A DNA stretch of 64,000 nt from Bacillus sp. N13C7 (GTDB lineage Bacteria > Bacillota > Bacilli > Bacillales > Bacillaceae), in NCBI RefSeq assembly GCF_026790065.1, contig NZ_JALAMO010000013.1:62001-126000 (forward strand), written 5' to 3'. Below are positions 26,854-37,833 of the stretch, one piece after another. Under the pieces are notes generated by a model. The model was not told the origin of the DNA, did not search any database, and saw nothing but the letters and a program-made list of their open reading frames with translations. Positions within the stretch are counted from its first letter, which is position 1. Every line of letters begins with the position of its first letter. The position numbers and the translations under genes are program-made.

Positions 26854-27909
26854 TTATTCCATCTCCTTTTGATCAATGATAAGTTGCTTCATTCCATGTG
26901 ATTTCAATAAAATGATCTGCTCAAAATGAAAGCCGTATAACGCATATTTCCCGTTTGGAGATATTTGAATCGGCTCCATTTCCGGCAGGGAGAAAAGATC
27001 TTTTGTCTTTCCCGACGCCACATTGACAGCTGCAAGCTTATATGCATCGCCGCTTTCTTTAAACGTATAAAACAGGCCTTCTGCTTCATCATAATCATAC
27101 TCCATCGGAGCCAAACTTGTATATTTCGTTTGGAGCGGCCATTCAACTGTAACTGGAGATTTTGTTTGCGGCGTTTTAAACTGGTACGTCCCTTTTTCTC
27201 CGGAAGCTGATTTAACAGCAAAACTCATTTGATGAAAAGAATCAAAGAAGAGAACATCATCCTCGAGCTTCTTTTCCGCTTTGGAGACTGTATCAAACGT
27301 ATATAAAGGCCCTGACTTATCGTCTCTTCCCTCTTTGACATAATCAAATGTGTTTTTTGAGGTCCAATGAATAAACGGAACCTGTATCGGACTTAAGGAA
27401 GACTCGTCTTTTTTGGCATCCACCTGATATGTATGGAAATCCCAGTTTTCAGAGAATACCGTCACCATCATTTGATAAGGGTCATACGGATTCCAAGCAG
27501 CCCCGAGCTCATACGTTTCATATTCTTTTTGGTAAAGCGTTTCTCCTTTTGCATTAAGCAAAACCAATGCTGTCTTTTGGCTGTGAGTGATTTGCAGCAG
27601 GATCATCTGCTTTTTCTGATTGATTTGAACATCAACGATTTGGCCATCCGTTTGATAAAGCTTTTTCGATTTGCCGGTAAAGATGCGGTACGCAAAAAGC
27701 TCCGTTTTCGTCGGATCGGATGCAGAAAATAAAATTGTGCTGTTATTAAGCCAGCCTTCCGCTCCGTCCGCTTTTTCCGCAGAAAGCGGAATGATCTCTT
27801 TTTCCTCATCTTTTGCCGCTGATGCCTGTTTTTGCTGCTGATGAGATGATTCGCATGCTGATAAACCAAACAGCAATGCCGACAGCAGAATGAAACAAAC
27901 TGATCTCAT
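26854..27909 (-). CDS. yqgU: Lipoprotein YqgU
   Basis: A 351-residue lipoprotein: signal peptide MRSVCFILLSALLFGLSAC with a clear lipobox (LSAC), then a charged linker and repeated blades such as IILLQIT, YNPYD-like and ISPNGKYALYGF that suggest a beta-propeller. It is anchored outside the membrane. Function unknown. The ATG follows GGAGGGGAAGGCTG; an upstream in-frame start is unsupported. It is co-transcribed with yqgV. Confidence 0.82.
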   Translation of the reverse strand: MRSVCFILLSALLFGLSACESSHQQQKQASAAKDEEKEIIPLSAEKADGAEGWLNNSTILFSASDPTKTELFAYRIFTGKSKKLYQTDGQIVDVQINQKKQMILLQITHSQKTALVLLNAKGETLYQKEYETYELGAAWNPYDPYQMMVTVFSENWDFHTYQVDAKKDESSLSPIQVPFIHWTSKNTFDYVKEGRDDKSGPLYTFDTVSKAEKKLEDDVLFFDSFHQMSFAVKSASGEKGTYQFKTPQTKSPVTVEWPLQTKYTSLAPMEYDYDEAEGLFYTFKESGDAYKLAAVNVASGKTKDLFSLPEMEPIQISPNGKYALYGFHFEQIILLKSHGMKQLIIDQKEME

Positions 27910-27976
27910 CAGCCTTCCCCTCCAATCATCTATATTGTCGCACATTCTCTGCGGCAGAAAAAAGAAAAAGTTTCAG

Positions 27977-29107
27977 TTACTCATGAAAAAATAACGCCCT
28001 CCACAAAATGCCCTTTGTCGCGTTATAAATATGTGAAAACTGCTGAAACGGCAAAGGATTTTGTCCTCTTCCAAGTTCCACCGTATAGCCTTCTTTAAAA
28101 TAATGATGGATAAACCAATCGCGGAATCCCGCATAGCTGTCTATATCCCTTACTCCTTTATAAATGTTCCCGCTGACCTCCTCAAAATCCTTTATAACAG
28201 CAGCAGATTCTTCAGGCTCAAGACCTTTATAGCCCCAATAAATTTCTTCTCCCTGGGTATGAAGGGCTAGCAATCTGTCAGGCGGATCTTCCGTAATCAA
28301 CCGGTACATGGTGATGGATTCCGGCTCCGTAAGCGGGGAGAACCCCGGAAAATCCCGGTGGCTGGGTGCTGGCGGCTTGCGGTATTTTTCAATTTCCCAT
28401 AATGACGGAAATTGTTTATTTAAATCGACTCCGTTTATGTTCGCCTTCCACTCATTAAAATTCGGCCGATGACCATTTAGCCTTTCGAGCTCTTCTTTTC
28501 TGGCACCCATGCCTTCTGAACCGTTCAAGACAAGATCAACGCCATCCGGGTTGACAAGCGGAACGAGTGATAAGGCTGTGCTCCTGAACAGCTTCATGGG
28601 AGAAAAACCGGAGAAAGGCGAGTTGCAGCATAATGACATACAATATTCCTTAAACCATTTTAGCAGGACAGACGTTGTAATCCACTCATTTGCATGAAAT
28701 GAGGCGTTCATATGGACCTTTTTTCCGGTATGCTCTCCACCAACCTTCAGCTCCAAAATTGGCCTGCCGAGTACAGAACAACCGATTTCCCGGCATGAGA
28801 CGAACGGAAACACATCAATGATTTTCTTTATTTCCTTTTCAACAGCTGAATCATCATAAATTTTTTCTTGCTCCACCCAGTTATCTGAAAGGCTTAGCCG
28901 CCGAGGCTGTAAAAAGCTCTTTATGTCCTGAATGGTGTGAAGCTCCTTATCGTTTTGCTCTTCAATCATATAACCAGGACAATACAACTGATGCTTCTGT
29001 GCCGAGCGATTTGCACTTCTGAGGAGTTCCTCCTCTATTTCCAGCTCTCTTGCCACTCTTGCCAAATTGTGCTTAACCTCAGGTTTCACCGTAATAAACG
29101 CCATCAT
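27977..29107 (-). CDS. yqgT: M14 family gamma-D-glutamyl-diamino acid peptidase YqgT
   Basis: A 376-residue zinc carboxypeptidase-type enzyme. Zinc ligands are in FHANEW (HxxE) and LALHTQGEEI, and the catalytic Glu in YTVELGRGQNP. The first 50 residues (MAFITVKPEVKHNLARVARE and LYCPGYMI) look like a worn LysM domain. Related enzymes cleave the gamma-D-Glu to diaminopimelate bond of wall peptides. No signal peptide is present, suggesting action on imported muropeptides or in the forespore. Three adjacent ATG codons leave the exact start open. Confidence 0.85.
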   Translation of the reverse strand: MMAFITVKPEVKHNLARVARELEIEEELLRSANRSAQKHQLYCPGYMIEEQNDKELHTIQDIKSFLQPRRLSLSDNWVEQEKIYDDSAVEKEIKKIIDVFPFVSCREIGCSVLGRPILELKVGGEHTGKKVHMNASFHANEWITTSVLLKWFKEYCMSLCCNSPFSGFSPMKLFRSTALSLVPLVNPDGVDLVLNGSEGMGARKEELERLNGHRPNFNEWKANINGVDLNKQFPSLWEIEKYRKPPAPSHRDFPGFSPLTEPESITMYRLITEDPPDRLLALHTQGEEIYWGYKGLEPEESAAVIKDFEEVSGNIYKGVRDIDSYAGFRDWFIHHYFKEGYTVELGRGQNPLPFQQFSHIYNATKGILWRALFFHE

Positions 29108-29142
29108 CATCCCCCTTTTTGTTACTATATGACAGCGTGTTT

Positions 29143-29184
29143 AAAAAAAGAAAGCCTCCCGCTCACTTTGATGCGGAAGGCTTT
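29143..29184 (-). terminator. Terminator after yqgS
   Basis: On the minus strand AGCCTTCCGC / GCGGGAGGCT with one mismatch is followed by TTTCTTTTTTT. Confidence 0.82.
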
Positions 29185-29188
29185 ATGA

Positions 29189-31114
<1,926 letters not shown>

Positions 31115-31219
31115 CTATGCAGCACGCTAAAAAATCAGTCTATTCCCAACATTCTCATTAACATATCAAATTAAATCTTAACCTGAACATAACGAAAAAT
31201 CAATTTCATTTACACAAAT

Positions 31220-32185
31220 TTAACAATTTTGGTGTTTCAGCCATTCATTTTTAGCGATCCAAGCGCCACCGATAACACCGGCATCATTTCCAAGTGCTGC
31301 GATTGAGATATCAGCCGCTGCGGCTGCACGCGGAAACGCGCAATTGCGGAATGTTTTTTCGACTTTAGATCTCAGCAGTTCTCCGGCTCTCGATACGCCG
31401 CCGCCTAGAACGATTTTTGACGGATTTAGCGAGCTTGCCAAATTTCCTAGCACCAAACCAAGGTGCTTGGCTACATAATCAACGACTTCAAGGGCAATTT
31501 CGTCACTTTCCCCTGCCGCTTCAAATACATCCCGCGCTGTCAAATCTTCAATTGCTTTTAAACGTGTCGTCTGCTTAGCATTTGCTATTTTCTCTTTTGC
31601 AATTCTTACAATTCCTGTAGCAGACGCAATCGTTTCAATACAGCCCGTTTTGCCGCAGTTGCACGGCGCTCCGCCTTCAGGAATGCTGCAAATGTGGCCG
31701 ATTTCCCCGCCGGCGCCGTTTATGCCATGTACAATTTCACCATTTACAATGATGCCGCCGCCAACTCCTGTGCCAAGCGTCACAAGAATGACGTCCTTCG
31801 CGCCGTCACCCGCTCCCTTCCACATTTCCCCGAGCGCAGCAATGTTCGCGTCGTTTTCTATAACAGCCGGAATGCCGGTTTCTGTCTCCAGATGGTTCTT
31901 TAACGCATAGTTTTTCCACCCCAGATTTACCGTTTCATAAACGACTCCTGCCGCCATATCCACAGGGCCTGGTGCGCCCATTCCGATGTATTTGAGAATA
32001 TGCTTCGGTTTTTGCAGTTCATCCAGCTTGCTGTCGATTGTTTTTGCGATTGTCACAGTTATGGTGTCGCCGGTTTTATCAGTCGGGACTTCCCACTTAT
32101 GCTGAATTTCACCATATTGGTTAATAAAAGCGAGTTTAATCGTCGTTCCTCCCAGATCAATGCCCGCAAACCATATCTCGTCCAT
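31220..32185 (-). CDS. glcK: ROK-family glucokinase GlcK
   Basis: The 321-residue ATP-dependent glucokinase phosphorylates glucose arising inside the cell from disaccharides. It has the ATP motif [15 protein letters not shown] near the N-terminus, [11 protein letters not shown] with the catalytic Asp, GAGGEIGH, and the ROK zinc motif [10 protein letters not shown]. The ATG after AAGGTGATAATA is used; an in-frame stretch of 29 codons upstream overlaps yqgQ. Probably co-transcribed with yqgP-yqgQ. Confidence 0.94.
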   Translation of the reverse strand: MDEIWFAGIDLGGTTIKLAFINQYGEIQHKWEVPTDKTGDTITVTIAKTIDSKLDELQKPKHILKYIGMGAPGPVDMAAGVVYETVNLGWKNYALKNHLETETGIPAVIENDANIAALGEMWKGAGDGAKDVILVTLGTGVGGGIIVNGEIVHGINGAGGEIGHICSIPEGGAPCNCGKTGCIETIASATGIVRIAKEKIANAKQTTRLKAIEDLTARDVFEAAGESDEIALEVVDYVAKHLGLVLGNLASSLNPSKIVLGGGVSRAGELLRSKVEKTFRNCAFPRAAAAADISIAALGNDAGVIGGAWIAKNEWLKHQNC

Positions 32186-32202
32186 TATTATCACCTTAGC
32201 CT

Positions 32203-32412
32203 TTACATAAATCTTTTTCGTTTTTTTGTTTGCTCCAATTCTTTTCGAAGGACAGCTGCCGCTTTGGCCCACTGCTCCTTTTCAATCATATGATTCATGT
32301 ATAATTCCTTTAATTCTTCCAGCATAAACTCAATTTCAAGCTCTCTATCTCCAAAGTAAACAATGTGGCCAAACGTTTTTAAAAGCTGCTGCACATCATA
32401 AAATGTATTCAT
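32203..32412 (-). CDS. yqgQ: DUF910 helical protein YqgQ with altered C-terminus
   Basis: The protein is 69 residues as read, all helical: [20 protein letters not shown] and [20 protein letters not shown]. Its N-terminus and middle match YqgQ of B. subtilis. The end reads KKRKRFM because of a seven-A run in the coding strand (seven T at 32221-32227). One A less gives [10 protein letters not shown] and a stop at 32196-32198, which resembles the ending I recall for strain 168. Function unknown. Confidence 0.82.
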   Translation of the reverse strand: MNTFYDVQQLLKTFGHIVYFGDRELEIEFMLEELKELYMNHMIEKEQWAKAAAVLRKELEQTKKRKRFM

Positions 32413-32526
32413 TTCCCTCACCATTCTTGATCTTAACTATTTAAGCGTATTCACCTGGAAGCAGCCAGTCAAGAAGAAAACGCTGACAAAAAAGCCAGCC
32501 TCCTCCCTCTTGGCATATTCCATTCC

Positions 32527-34050
32527 TTATGATTCTTTATTATTTTCAATTTGCTGCTGAAGCTCTTTGTAGCGCTGCTCCTTCGGCTCCAGTTTTACAG
32601 CCGACTTGATGGCCTTCTCTGCTTGAGCAAGCTCATTTTTTTCCGCATACAGCAAGGCTAAATTGTAATATGAAGCATGGTCTTTAGGTTCTTTTTCCAC
32701 TGCTCTTTCCAAAAGGGAAATCGCCTGATCATATTCACCGATTTGAATATCAGAAACTGCCAGGATTTTCAAAAGATCGACCGAGGCATCTTTTTGCTCT
32801 GCTTCCCCGTTCAGCAATTCCGTTACTTCTTCATACTTTCCTTCCTGATACAGCTCGCTTGCCTGCTGAATCAGCGCTGACTCCTGGTGGGAGGGCGAAT
32901 GCAATCCGTCATATAAAAAACCGGCCGCCAAAGCAATCAGCACAACTGCTGACAATAACCTTTTCCCCAAGGCTCCGGCTTTTGGCAATCCTACTGCTGC
33001 AGCGGCGAAAAAGCCGCCAATCAAGCCGCCAATATGTCCCGAATTATCAATATTCGAAACCGCAAAACCAAAGCCCAGATTGATAATAATAATGACAATA
33101 ATATTGGTTCCAATGGTTCTTAAAAACATTTTCCGATTTGACAAAGCTACATACAACAATGCGCCTAAGCATCCAAATATGGCTCCTGAAGCGCCAGCAG
33201 AAGGATACGGGCTGAACACAAAGCTCGCGATCGAACCTGTAATGCCAGCCGCCAGATAAATCAGCAGAAACCTGCCTGATCCGTACATCCGCTCAACGGC
33301 TGTACCAACCGACCATAAAGCAAGCGTATTAAAAGCTAAATGCGCTATGCCGATGTGAAGCACAATCGGAGTCAGAAGCCGCCACCATTCTCCGGCTGCA
33401 ATCAGACTGTTTTCCTTTGCCCCAAAAGCGACCAGGGTCTCTGTATTTGTGCTGCCCCCGTTTATTTCAAGCAAGAAAAACATCAAAATCTGAAGCGCAA
33501 TGAATAAATATGTAAAGATTGGTTTTCCGTATTGAAAAACCGCCGCTTCATTTTTTCTTCGTTCTTCTTGTTTCCGCACGAGCGAAAGGAAGCGTTCTCT
33601 CGCCATTTGTGCGTCTTCGAACGAATTATGGGCTTCAGTGCATTCTTCTCCACGAAATGATGGAAAAACCGCTTGAAGATCACCGCGGAGCATCGTTCCC
33701 CTCACGATCGCCGGCTCAACTGATACAGGTCCCTTCTCAAAAGTCTTTTCGGCGATCCCTTCCCAGGCATCAACAGGAGCATCTGCTGAAAAAAGCACAT
33801 TCAGCAGCCTCAGTTGGCGTTTGCCAAGCGACGCCCGAATTCGTTCTACTCGATCAGCCTGCTCTTCGATATCTCTTACCATTTCTTGCCGAAAATCAAA
33901 ATCATGTCTATAAAGGCGAACCAGATCGTAAGAAGACTTTCCGGGTGCTTCCAGCCATATTTCATCTGACTCACCGGATTGTATGACACCATACCCGCTA
34001 TTCACTAGGTGCGCCGCAATGTTCCAATATGTATACTCCAACAAATACAT
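32527..34050 (-). CDS. gluP: Rhomboid protease GluP (YqgP)
   Basis: The 507-residue protein has an N-terminal cytoplasmic domain (1-175), a six- to seven-helix rhomboid core (about 178-375) with the catalytic Ser in GASGAIFG and His in NSGHIGG, and C-terminal tetratricopeptide repeats (about 395-500: ASELYQEGKYEEVTELLN, YYNLALLYAEKNELAQAEKA). It cleaves membrane proteins, including the magnesium transporter MgtE in B. subtilis. First gene upstream of yqgQ-glcK. Confidence 0.93.
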   Translation of the reverse strand: MYLLEYTYWNIAAHLVNSGYGVIQSGESDEIWLEAPGKSSYDLVRLYRHDFDFRQEMVRDIEEQADRVERIRASLGKRQLRLLNVLFSADAPVDAWEGIAEKTFEKGPVSVEPAIVRGTMLRGDLQAVFPSFRGEECTEAHNSFEDAQMARERFLSLVRKQEERRKNEAAVFQYGKPIFTYLFIALQILMFFLLEINGGSTNTETLVAFGAKENSLIAAGEWWRLLTPIVLHIGIAHLAFNTLALWSVGTAVERMYGSGRFLLIYLAAGITGSIASFVFSPYPSAGASGAIFGCLGALLYVALSNRKMFLRTIGTNIIVIIIINLGFGFAVSNIDNSGHIGGLIGGFFAAAAVGLPKAGALGKRLLSAVVLIALAAGFLYDGLHSPSHQESALIQQASELYQEGKYEEVTELLNGEAEQKDASVDLLKILAVSDIQIGEYDQAISLLERAVEKEPKDHASYYNLALLYAEKNELAQAEKAIKSAVKLEPKEQRYKELQQQIENNKES

Positions 34051-34114
34051 GTTTACCGCTCCAATGGTTTTTTTTCATTATAACAGCTGGGCGCTCCGAA
34101 CGCCTACTGAAAGC

Positions 34115-34142
34115 AAAAAATCCCGTTTTTCACGGGATTTTA
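34115..34142 (-). terminator. Terminator after yqgO
   Basis: AAATCCCGT and ACGGGATTT form a stem overlapping the yqgO stop, followed on the minus strand by a T run. Confidence 0.8.
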
Positions 34143-34313
34143 GAAGGCTTGCTGTATAAACTTATTGCGGATAAACGGAATTCTTAAAAAGAGATGGATA
34201 AAAGACCGCCTGATTCCCGGCTGGCTGAGCACGGTATTCATGAGACGGTAGCGGTTTTGATAAAACATAACGGCAGAAACAGCAAAAATGGCATAGATCA
34301 TAAGTTTTTTCAT
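34140..34313 (-). CDS. yqgO: Small membrane protein YqgO
   Basis: A 57-residue protein. It has one N-terminal hydrophobic helix ([18 protein letters not shown]) and a basic amphipathic C-terminal part ending [10 protein letters not shown]. The second of two adjacent ATGs has the better spacing from GGAGGGAT. Function unknown; known in B. subtilis as YqgO upstream of gluP. It has its own terminator. Confidence 0.75.
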   Translation of the reverse strand: MKKLMIYAIFAVSAVMFYQNRYRLMNTVLSQPGIRRSFIHLFLRIPFIRNKFIQQAF

Positions 34314-34380
34314 CATATCCCTCCTGCCATATAGGGTTTGTTATTCTTTCTTATTTATTCTTGAATAAGGTGCAGGAAAG

Positions 34381-34944
34381 TTATGAAAAACAAGAAATGA
34401 TCCGATCCTCTGTTATCAGCTTATGTACCGGAATGTCATGCGGCAGGCGGGGAACGTGCGCAAACAGCTGGCACTCCAAAAGTAAAGAAACTGTCTTCCC
34501 TTTATAACTGCATAAATAACGGTCATAATATCCGCCGCCAAAACCGATCCTAAACCCGTCAGTATCAAAACAAACACCAGGAACAAGCATCAAGTCAATT
34601 TGTGATGGTTTGACTTCTTTTGTTTTTTCAATCACCGGCTCAAGCAGTCCGGCGTAGACGGTTTCGAGCTGATCATCGGTCTGATATAAGCGAAATTGCA
34701 TGTTCTTCGTGCCCGGATCACATTTTGGTATACAAACTCGTTTCCCTTTATCCCAAGCCTGCTCAATAATGGGACGAGTCGGTATTTCCAGCCCTTTGGA
34801 GATCGTAACGGCAATGGTGCTTGCCTTTTCCCACTCCGGCTGTAAAAACAATTGCTTGTACACCCGCGAAGTTTTTTGAAGAAAATCATCATTTGATAAA
34901 GCAGATAGGGCTTCCATCGTCTTTTTTCTTAATTGTGATTTCAT
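34381..34944 (-). CDS. yqgN: 5-formyltetrahydrofolate cyclo-ligase family protein YqgN
   Basis: The 187-residue protein converts 5-formyltetrahydrofolate to 5,10-methenyltetrahydrofolate with ATP. Family features are the N-terminal [12 protein letters not shown], the [10 protein letters not shown] block and the phosphate-binding [14 protein letters not shown] loop, which is complete. It recycles folate poisoned as 5-formyl derivative. Lies downstream of rpmGA, separated by a terminator. Confidence 0.92.
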   Translation of the reverse strand: MKSQLRKKTMEALSALSNDDFLQKTSRVYKQLFLQPEWEKASTIAVTISKGLEIPTRPIIEQAWDKGKRVCIPKCDPGTKNMQFRLYQTDDQLETVYAGLLEPVIEKTKEVKPSQIDLMLVPGVCFDTDGFRIGFGGGYYDRYLCSYKGKTVSLLLECQLFAHVPRLPHDIPVHKLITEDRIISCFS

Positions 34945-34963
34945 CTCTCATCCCCCTCGGAAT

Positions 34964-35006
34964 AGAAAAAAAGCCAGAACCTTTTTCAAAGCTCTGGCTT
35001 TTTTCT
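34964..35006. terminator. Terminator between rpmGA and yqgN
   Basis: AAAAAAAGCCAGA and TCTGGCTTTTTT arms (minus strand reading after rpmGA) form a strong stem ending in a T run. Confidence 0.85.
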
Positions 35007-35028
35007 TACACCTCAAACAGCTGGGCTG

Positions 35029-35193
<165 letters not shown>

Positions 35194-35261
35194 CTAAAAT
35201 CATTTACTTATTCAGACTTATATATAATACCACTATAATGGACGGAATGCTAGGCTGTTTT

Positions 35262-36341
35262 TCAATGAATTACTGAATTATTAATGATACGCTGATAAAG
35301 CTGTAAATAGAATTCCGTAATGAGCCGGGGATGATGAAGTTTAATCACCTGTTCTCTGCCTGCTTCTTTTATCCGGCGGGCTTTTTTCTGATCCTTTAAT
35401 AGCTTGTCCAGCAGATCAGCGGCTTCCTGTGTGCGCGTAAAATCGAGGGTGATTGCCGTTTTGTCATGAACCGCATAGTCACAAAAGCCGCCTGACGGAG
35501 ACACGGCAGTCAGAGCACCTTGTTCCATGCTTTCTTGTACAGCAAGTCCAAACGGCTCATAAAAACTAGGGAAAACAGCCAGTTCACAGTGAGACAAAAA
35601 CGATCCGATATCTCTTCTAGCCAAAAACGGCAGGAACATGACATGTTTCTTGAGGTTCAATGACGCAGCCAATTTCTCATAGGAGGCCAGAAACGGCCCT
35701 TCCCCAGCCAGTACCAAATATAGGTCAGGCTGATGCTGCCTCAGGATTGCAAACACCTTTAACAGCTGTGAAAACCCTTTTTCAGGAACAAATCTTCCAA
35801 AAGAAAATAGGAACCTTCTATTCATGCTCCTTGGAATTTGCCCCTTCTCTTCCTCCATAGATGCAGGGCTCGGGATAACGGATATGTTTTTACATGCAGT
35901 CTTATCAAGAGACCGTTTCATAAAAGTGCTTAATACAATCAGTTCATCAGCGGATTCTATAAGGAGACGTTCGGTCTGCAGCCGGTATGGATGCGGTGCT
36001 TCTTGGCACGCCTTCTTCCTCTCGCTTTCAAGACCGTGGATTGTCGCAACAAATGGAAGAGCAAGTCGCTTTTTCAATTCATGAGCGGCAGGGGCTGTCG
36101 TGTCGTCATGGGCATGAATCAGATCAAAACGATCATTGCAGGATAACACATGCTGAACCATTGTAAAGTTGGCATCAGCTATGAAATCTTCAAACTGCTC
36201 ATATGAAAACATCTTCCTGCTTGGAGTGCAAACCGTTATGTTGATATGCGGTTCTAGATAGGAAATAAGACGATTTAAATGGACACCGAGCCCGCTTTTT
36301 GGCTCTTGAGGATGTTCAAGAGTCAGCATGAGAACGTTCAC
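35262..36341 (-). CDS. yqgM: GT4-type glycosyltransferase YqgM
   Basis: The 359-residue protein has a GT-B fold glycosyltransferase: N-terminal Rossmann domain with MLTLEHPQEPKSGLGVHLNR, HAHDDT and FVATIHGLE, and C-terminal nucleotide-sugar domain with FSFGRFVPEKGF, LAGEGPF and PSFYEPFGLAVQESMEQG (the E-x7-E motif). Donor and acceptor are unknown. Its start overlaps the stop of yqgL by four bases. Confidence 0.87.
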   Translation of the reverse strand: MNVLMLTLEHPQEPKSGLGVHLNRLISYLEPHINITVCTPSRKMFSYEQFEDFIADANFTMVQHVLSCNDRFDLIHAHDDTTAPAAHELKKRLALPFVATIHGLESERKKACQEAPHPYRLQTERLLIESADELIVLSTFMKRSLDKTACKNISVIPSPASMEEEKGQIPRSMNRRFLFSFGRFVPEKGFSQLLKVFAILRQHQPDLYLVLAGEGPFLASYEKLAASLNLKKHVMFLPFLARRDIGSFLSHCELAVFPSFYEPFGLAVQESMEQGALTAVSPSGGFCDYAVHDKTAITLDFTRTQEAADLLDKLLKDQKKARRIKEAGREQVIKLHHPRLITEFYLQLYQRIINNSVIH

Positions 36342-36808
36342 CGTTCGTTTTCTCCTCTCTCGTAACAGGTATAGGCAGAAAATTGCTTCTCCCAGCTGCT
36401 GCGCGCGTCCCCAGGCTGAAAGCTGTTTATCTCGCTAACCCCATTTTCTTCAAGATAAATGTCCCCTGTATTGGCGAGCCTGAGGGAGACATTCATTGAG
36501 TTAATGATTTTGTATTCAGCCCGATATACAGCATTACCCGCCGCATGGCCAATCGTCCATTTCCCTTTATGATACGTTGTGCGTTTTGTCCTGACAGCTT
36601 CGATGCCTTTTCTTTTGATGACAATGCGCAATTCTTTTATCATATCCTGAGGTTTTTCAAAAAGCACCGCTTCAGCCAGCCGCATTGTTTCTTCTGAGAT
36701 CTCCCAGCGTACGGTCAAGGTATGAGCGTTTTGAATCGCCATGTCGAATGTATCCCTAAAAAAGGACAGTTCATGTCGTATATTATAGGGTAGTGGGTAT
36801 TTATCCAT
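36338..36808 (-). CDS. yqgL: Uncharacterised protein YqgL
   Basis: A 156-residue soluble protein of the DUF2521-like kind found next to yqgM in Bacilli. The N-terminus MDKYPLPYNIRHELSFFRDT is hydrophilic; the centre has a basic segment (IVIKRKGIEAVRTKRTTY). No catalytic motif, membrane segment or signal. The ATGA overlap with yqgM implies coupled translation and perhaps a role in glycosyl transfer. Confidence 0.75.
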   Translation of the reverse strand: MDKYPLPYNIRHELSFFRDTFDMAIQNAHTLTVRWEISEETMRLAEAVLFEKPQDMIKELRIVIKRKGIEAVRTKRTTYHKGKWTIGHAAGNAVYRAEYKIINSMNVSLRLANTGDIYLEENGVSEINSFQPGDARSSWEKQFSAYTCYERGENER

Positions 36809-36987
36809 GGACTCCTAACACTCTCCTTTCCTATCATTCACTCGGTGTTCCTATTAAACCATTACATATAGAGGAAGCAAAGAAAGATTTCTCGACAAAA
36901 TCTCGTTTTTTTCGCGAATTCCTTTAGAATCCATTGGTTTTATGGTATAAAAAAGAAGGATAAAAAAAGAATAGAAGGTGATGAAAC

Positions 36988-37341
36988 GTGGAAATTGCTA
37001 TTATTGCGTTGTTTATCGTCAGTATAGCGCTAATTGCATTCTCATATTCTCAAAGAGATCCGATGAAAGATGTAGAACAGGAACTCGAAACCCTGCAGCT
37101 TTCTGCAATGCAGGAAATTTACAAGCTCAAAAAGAAAATGACAGTGCTTGAGGAAGAATTACTGGAAACAAACCTTGTCATCCGCAAATCAAAGCATAGC
37201 GATATCAATCAAAAGATCGCCAAACAGATACTTTCTAAATATAATAACGGCATGTCTGCTGAAGCAATTGCTAAAGCTGAGCATGTATCAGTGGAAGACG
37301 TAAATACGATTATTAAAGATAACGAGAAGGTGCTCGTATGA
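36988..37341 (+). CDS. yqzC: Membrane-anchored coiled-coil protein YqzC
   Basis: A 117-residue protein. An N-terminal membrane helix (2-20) precedes a coiled coil (about 28-65, DVEQELETLQLSAMQEIYKL and KKKMTVLEEELLE). The end is a helix-turn-helix-like region MSAEAIAKAEHVSVEDVNTI of the kind seen in DUF6115 proteins. The final ATGA overlaps the start of yqzD. Function unknown. Confidence 0.8.
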   Translation: MEIAIIALFIVSIALIAFSYSQRDPMKDVEQELETLQLSAMQEIYKLKKKMTVLEEELLETNLVIRKSKHSDINQKIAKQILSKYNNGMSAEAIAKAEHVSVEDVNTIIKDNEKVLV

Positions 37342-37802
37342 CAAAACGGGGCATTCAGGCATTTGCTGGCGGCATCATTTTAGCGACAGCCGTTCTTGCA
37401 GCTGTTTTTTATCTGACTGATGAAGATCAGGCCGCTGCTGTAAAAGAAAGTAAAACAGTAACAGAGCAAGACGTGACCAATTACCTTGATTCTAAAAAAA
37501 TGGTTTCTGTGAACCGTGATGAATATCAAAAACTTCTTGATTCAAAAGAGAAATCGTTGACCGATGACAGCAGCTCAGACACAAAAACAGACAAAGTCAA
37601 AACGTACAAGCTCAAAATTAAAGATGGCATGAGCACTGCAGATGTCTCGGCTATCCTTGAAAAAGAAGGCATCATCTCCTCGGCTCAAGACTTTAATGAC
37701 TATGTCATTGATGCCGGCTATCACAAAGAAATCCGCGCCGGCGAGTTTAAAGTGAAATCAGACATGAGTTTCAAAAAGATCGTAAAAACGTTAACACGAT
37801 AA
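37338..37802 (+). CDS. yqzD: Membrane protein YqzD with MltG-like fragment
   Basis: A 154-residue protein with one N-terminal membrane helix (about 7-25) and an extracytoplasmic part. Residues about 90-154 (YKLKIKDGMSTADVSAILEK, AGEFKVKSDMSFKKIVKTLT) resemble the LysM-like subdomain of the MltG/YceG lytic transglycosylases, but the catalytic domain is absent. It may bind peptidoglycan without cleaving it. Translationally coupled to yqzC. Confidence 0.78.
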   Translation: MTKRGIQAFAGGIILATAVLAAVFYLTDEDQAAAVKESKTVTEQDVTNYLDSKKMVSVNRDEYQKLLDSKEKSLTDDSSSDTKTDKVKTYKLKIKDGMSTADVSAILEKEGIISSAQDFNDYVIDAGYHKEIRAGEFKVKSDMSFKKIVKTLTR

Positions 37803-37833
37803 AAAAACAGGCTGACTGTCAGCCTGTTTTTTT
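37801..37833. terminator. Bidirectional terminator, yqzD/pstBB
   Basis: AAAAAAACAGGCTGAC and its near-perfect complement form a stem with T runs on both strands between converging units. Confidence 0.88.

Noticed and set aside
33519..33986. 155-codon open frame antisense to gluP
   Set aside because: Lies wholly opposite the GluP N-terminal domain and shows no family motif.
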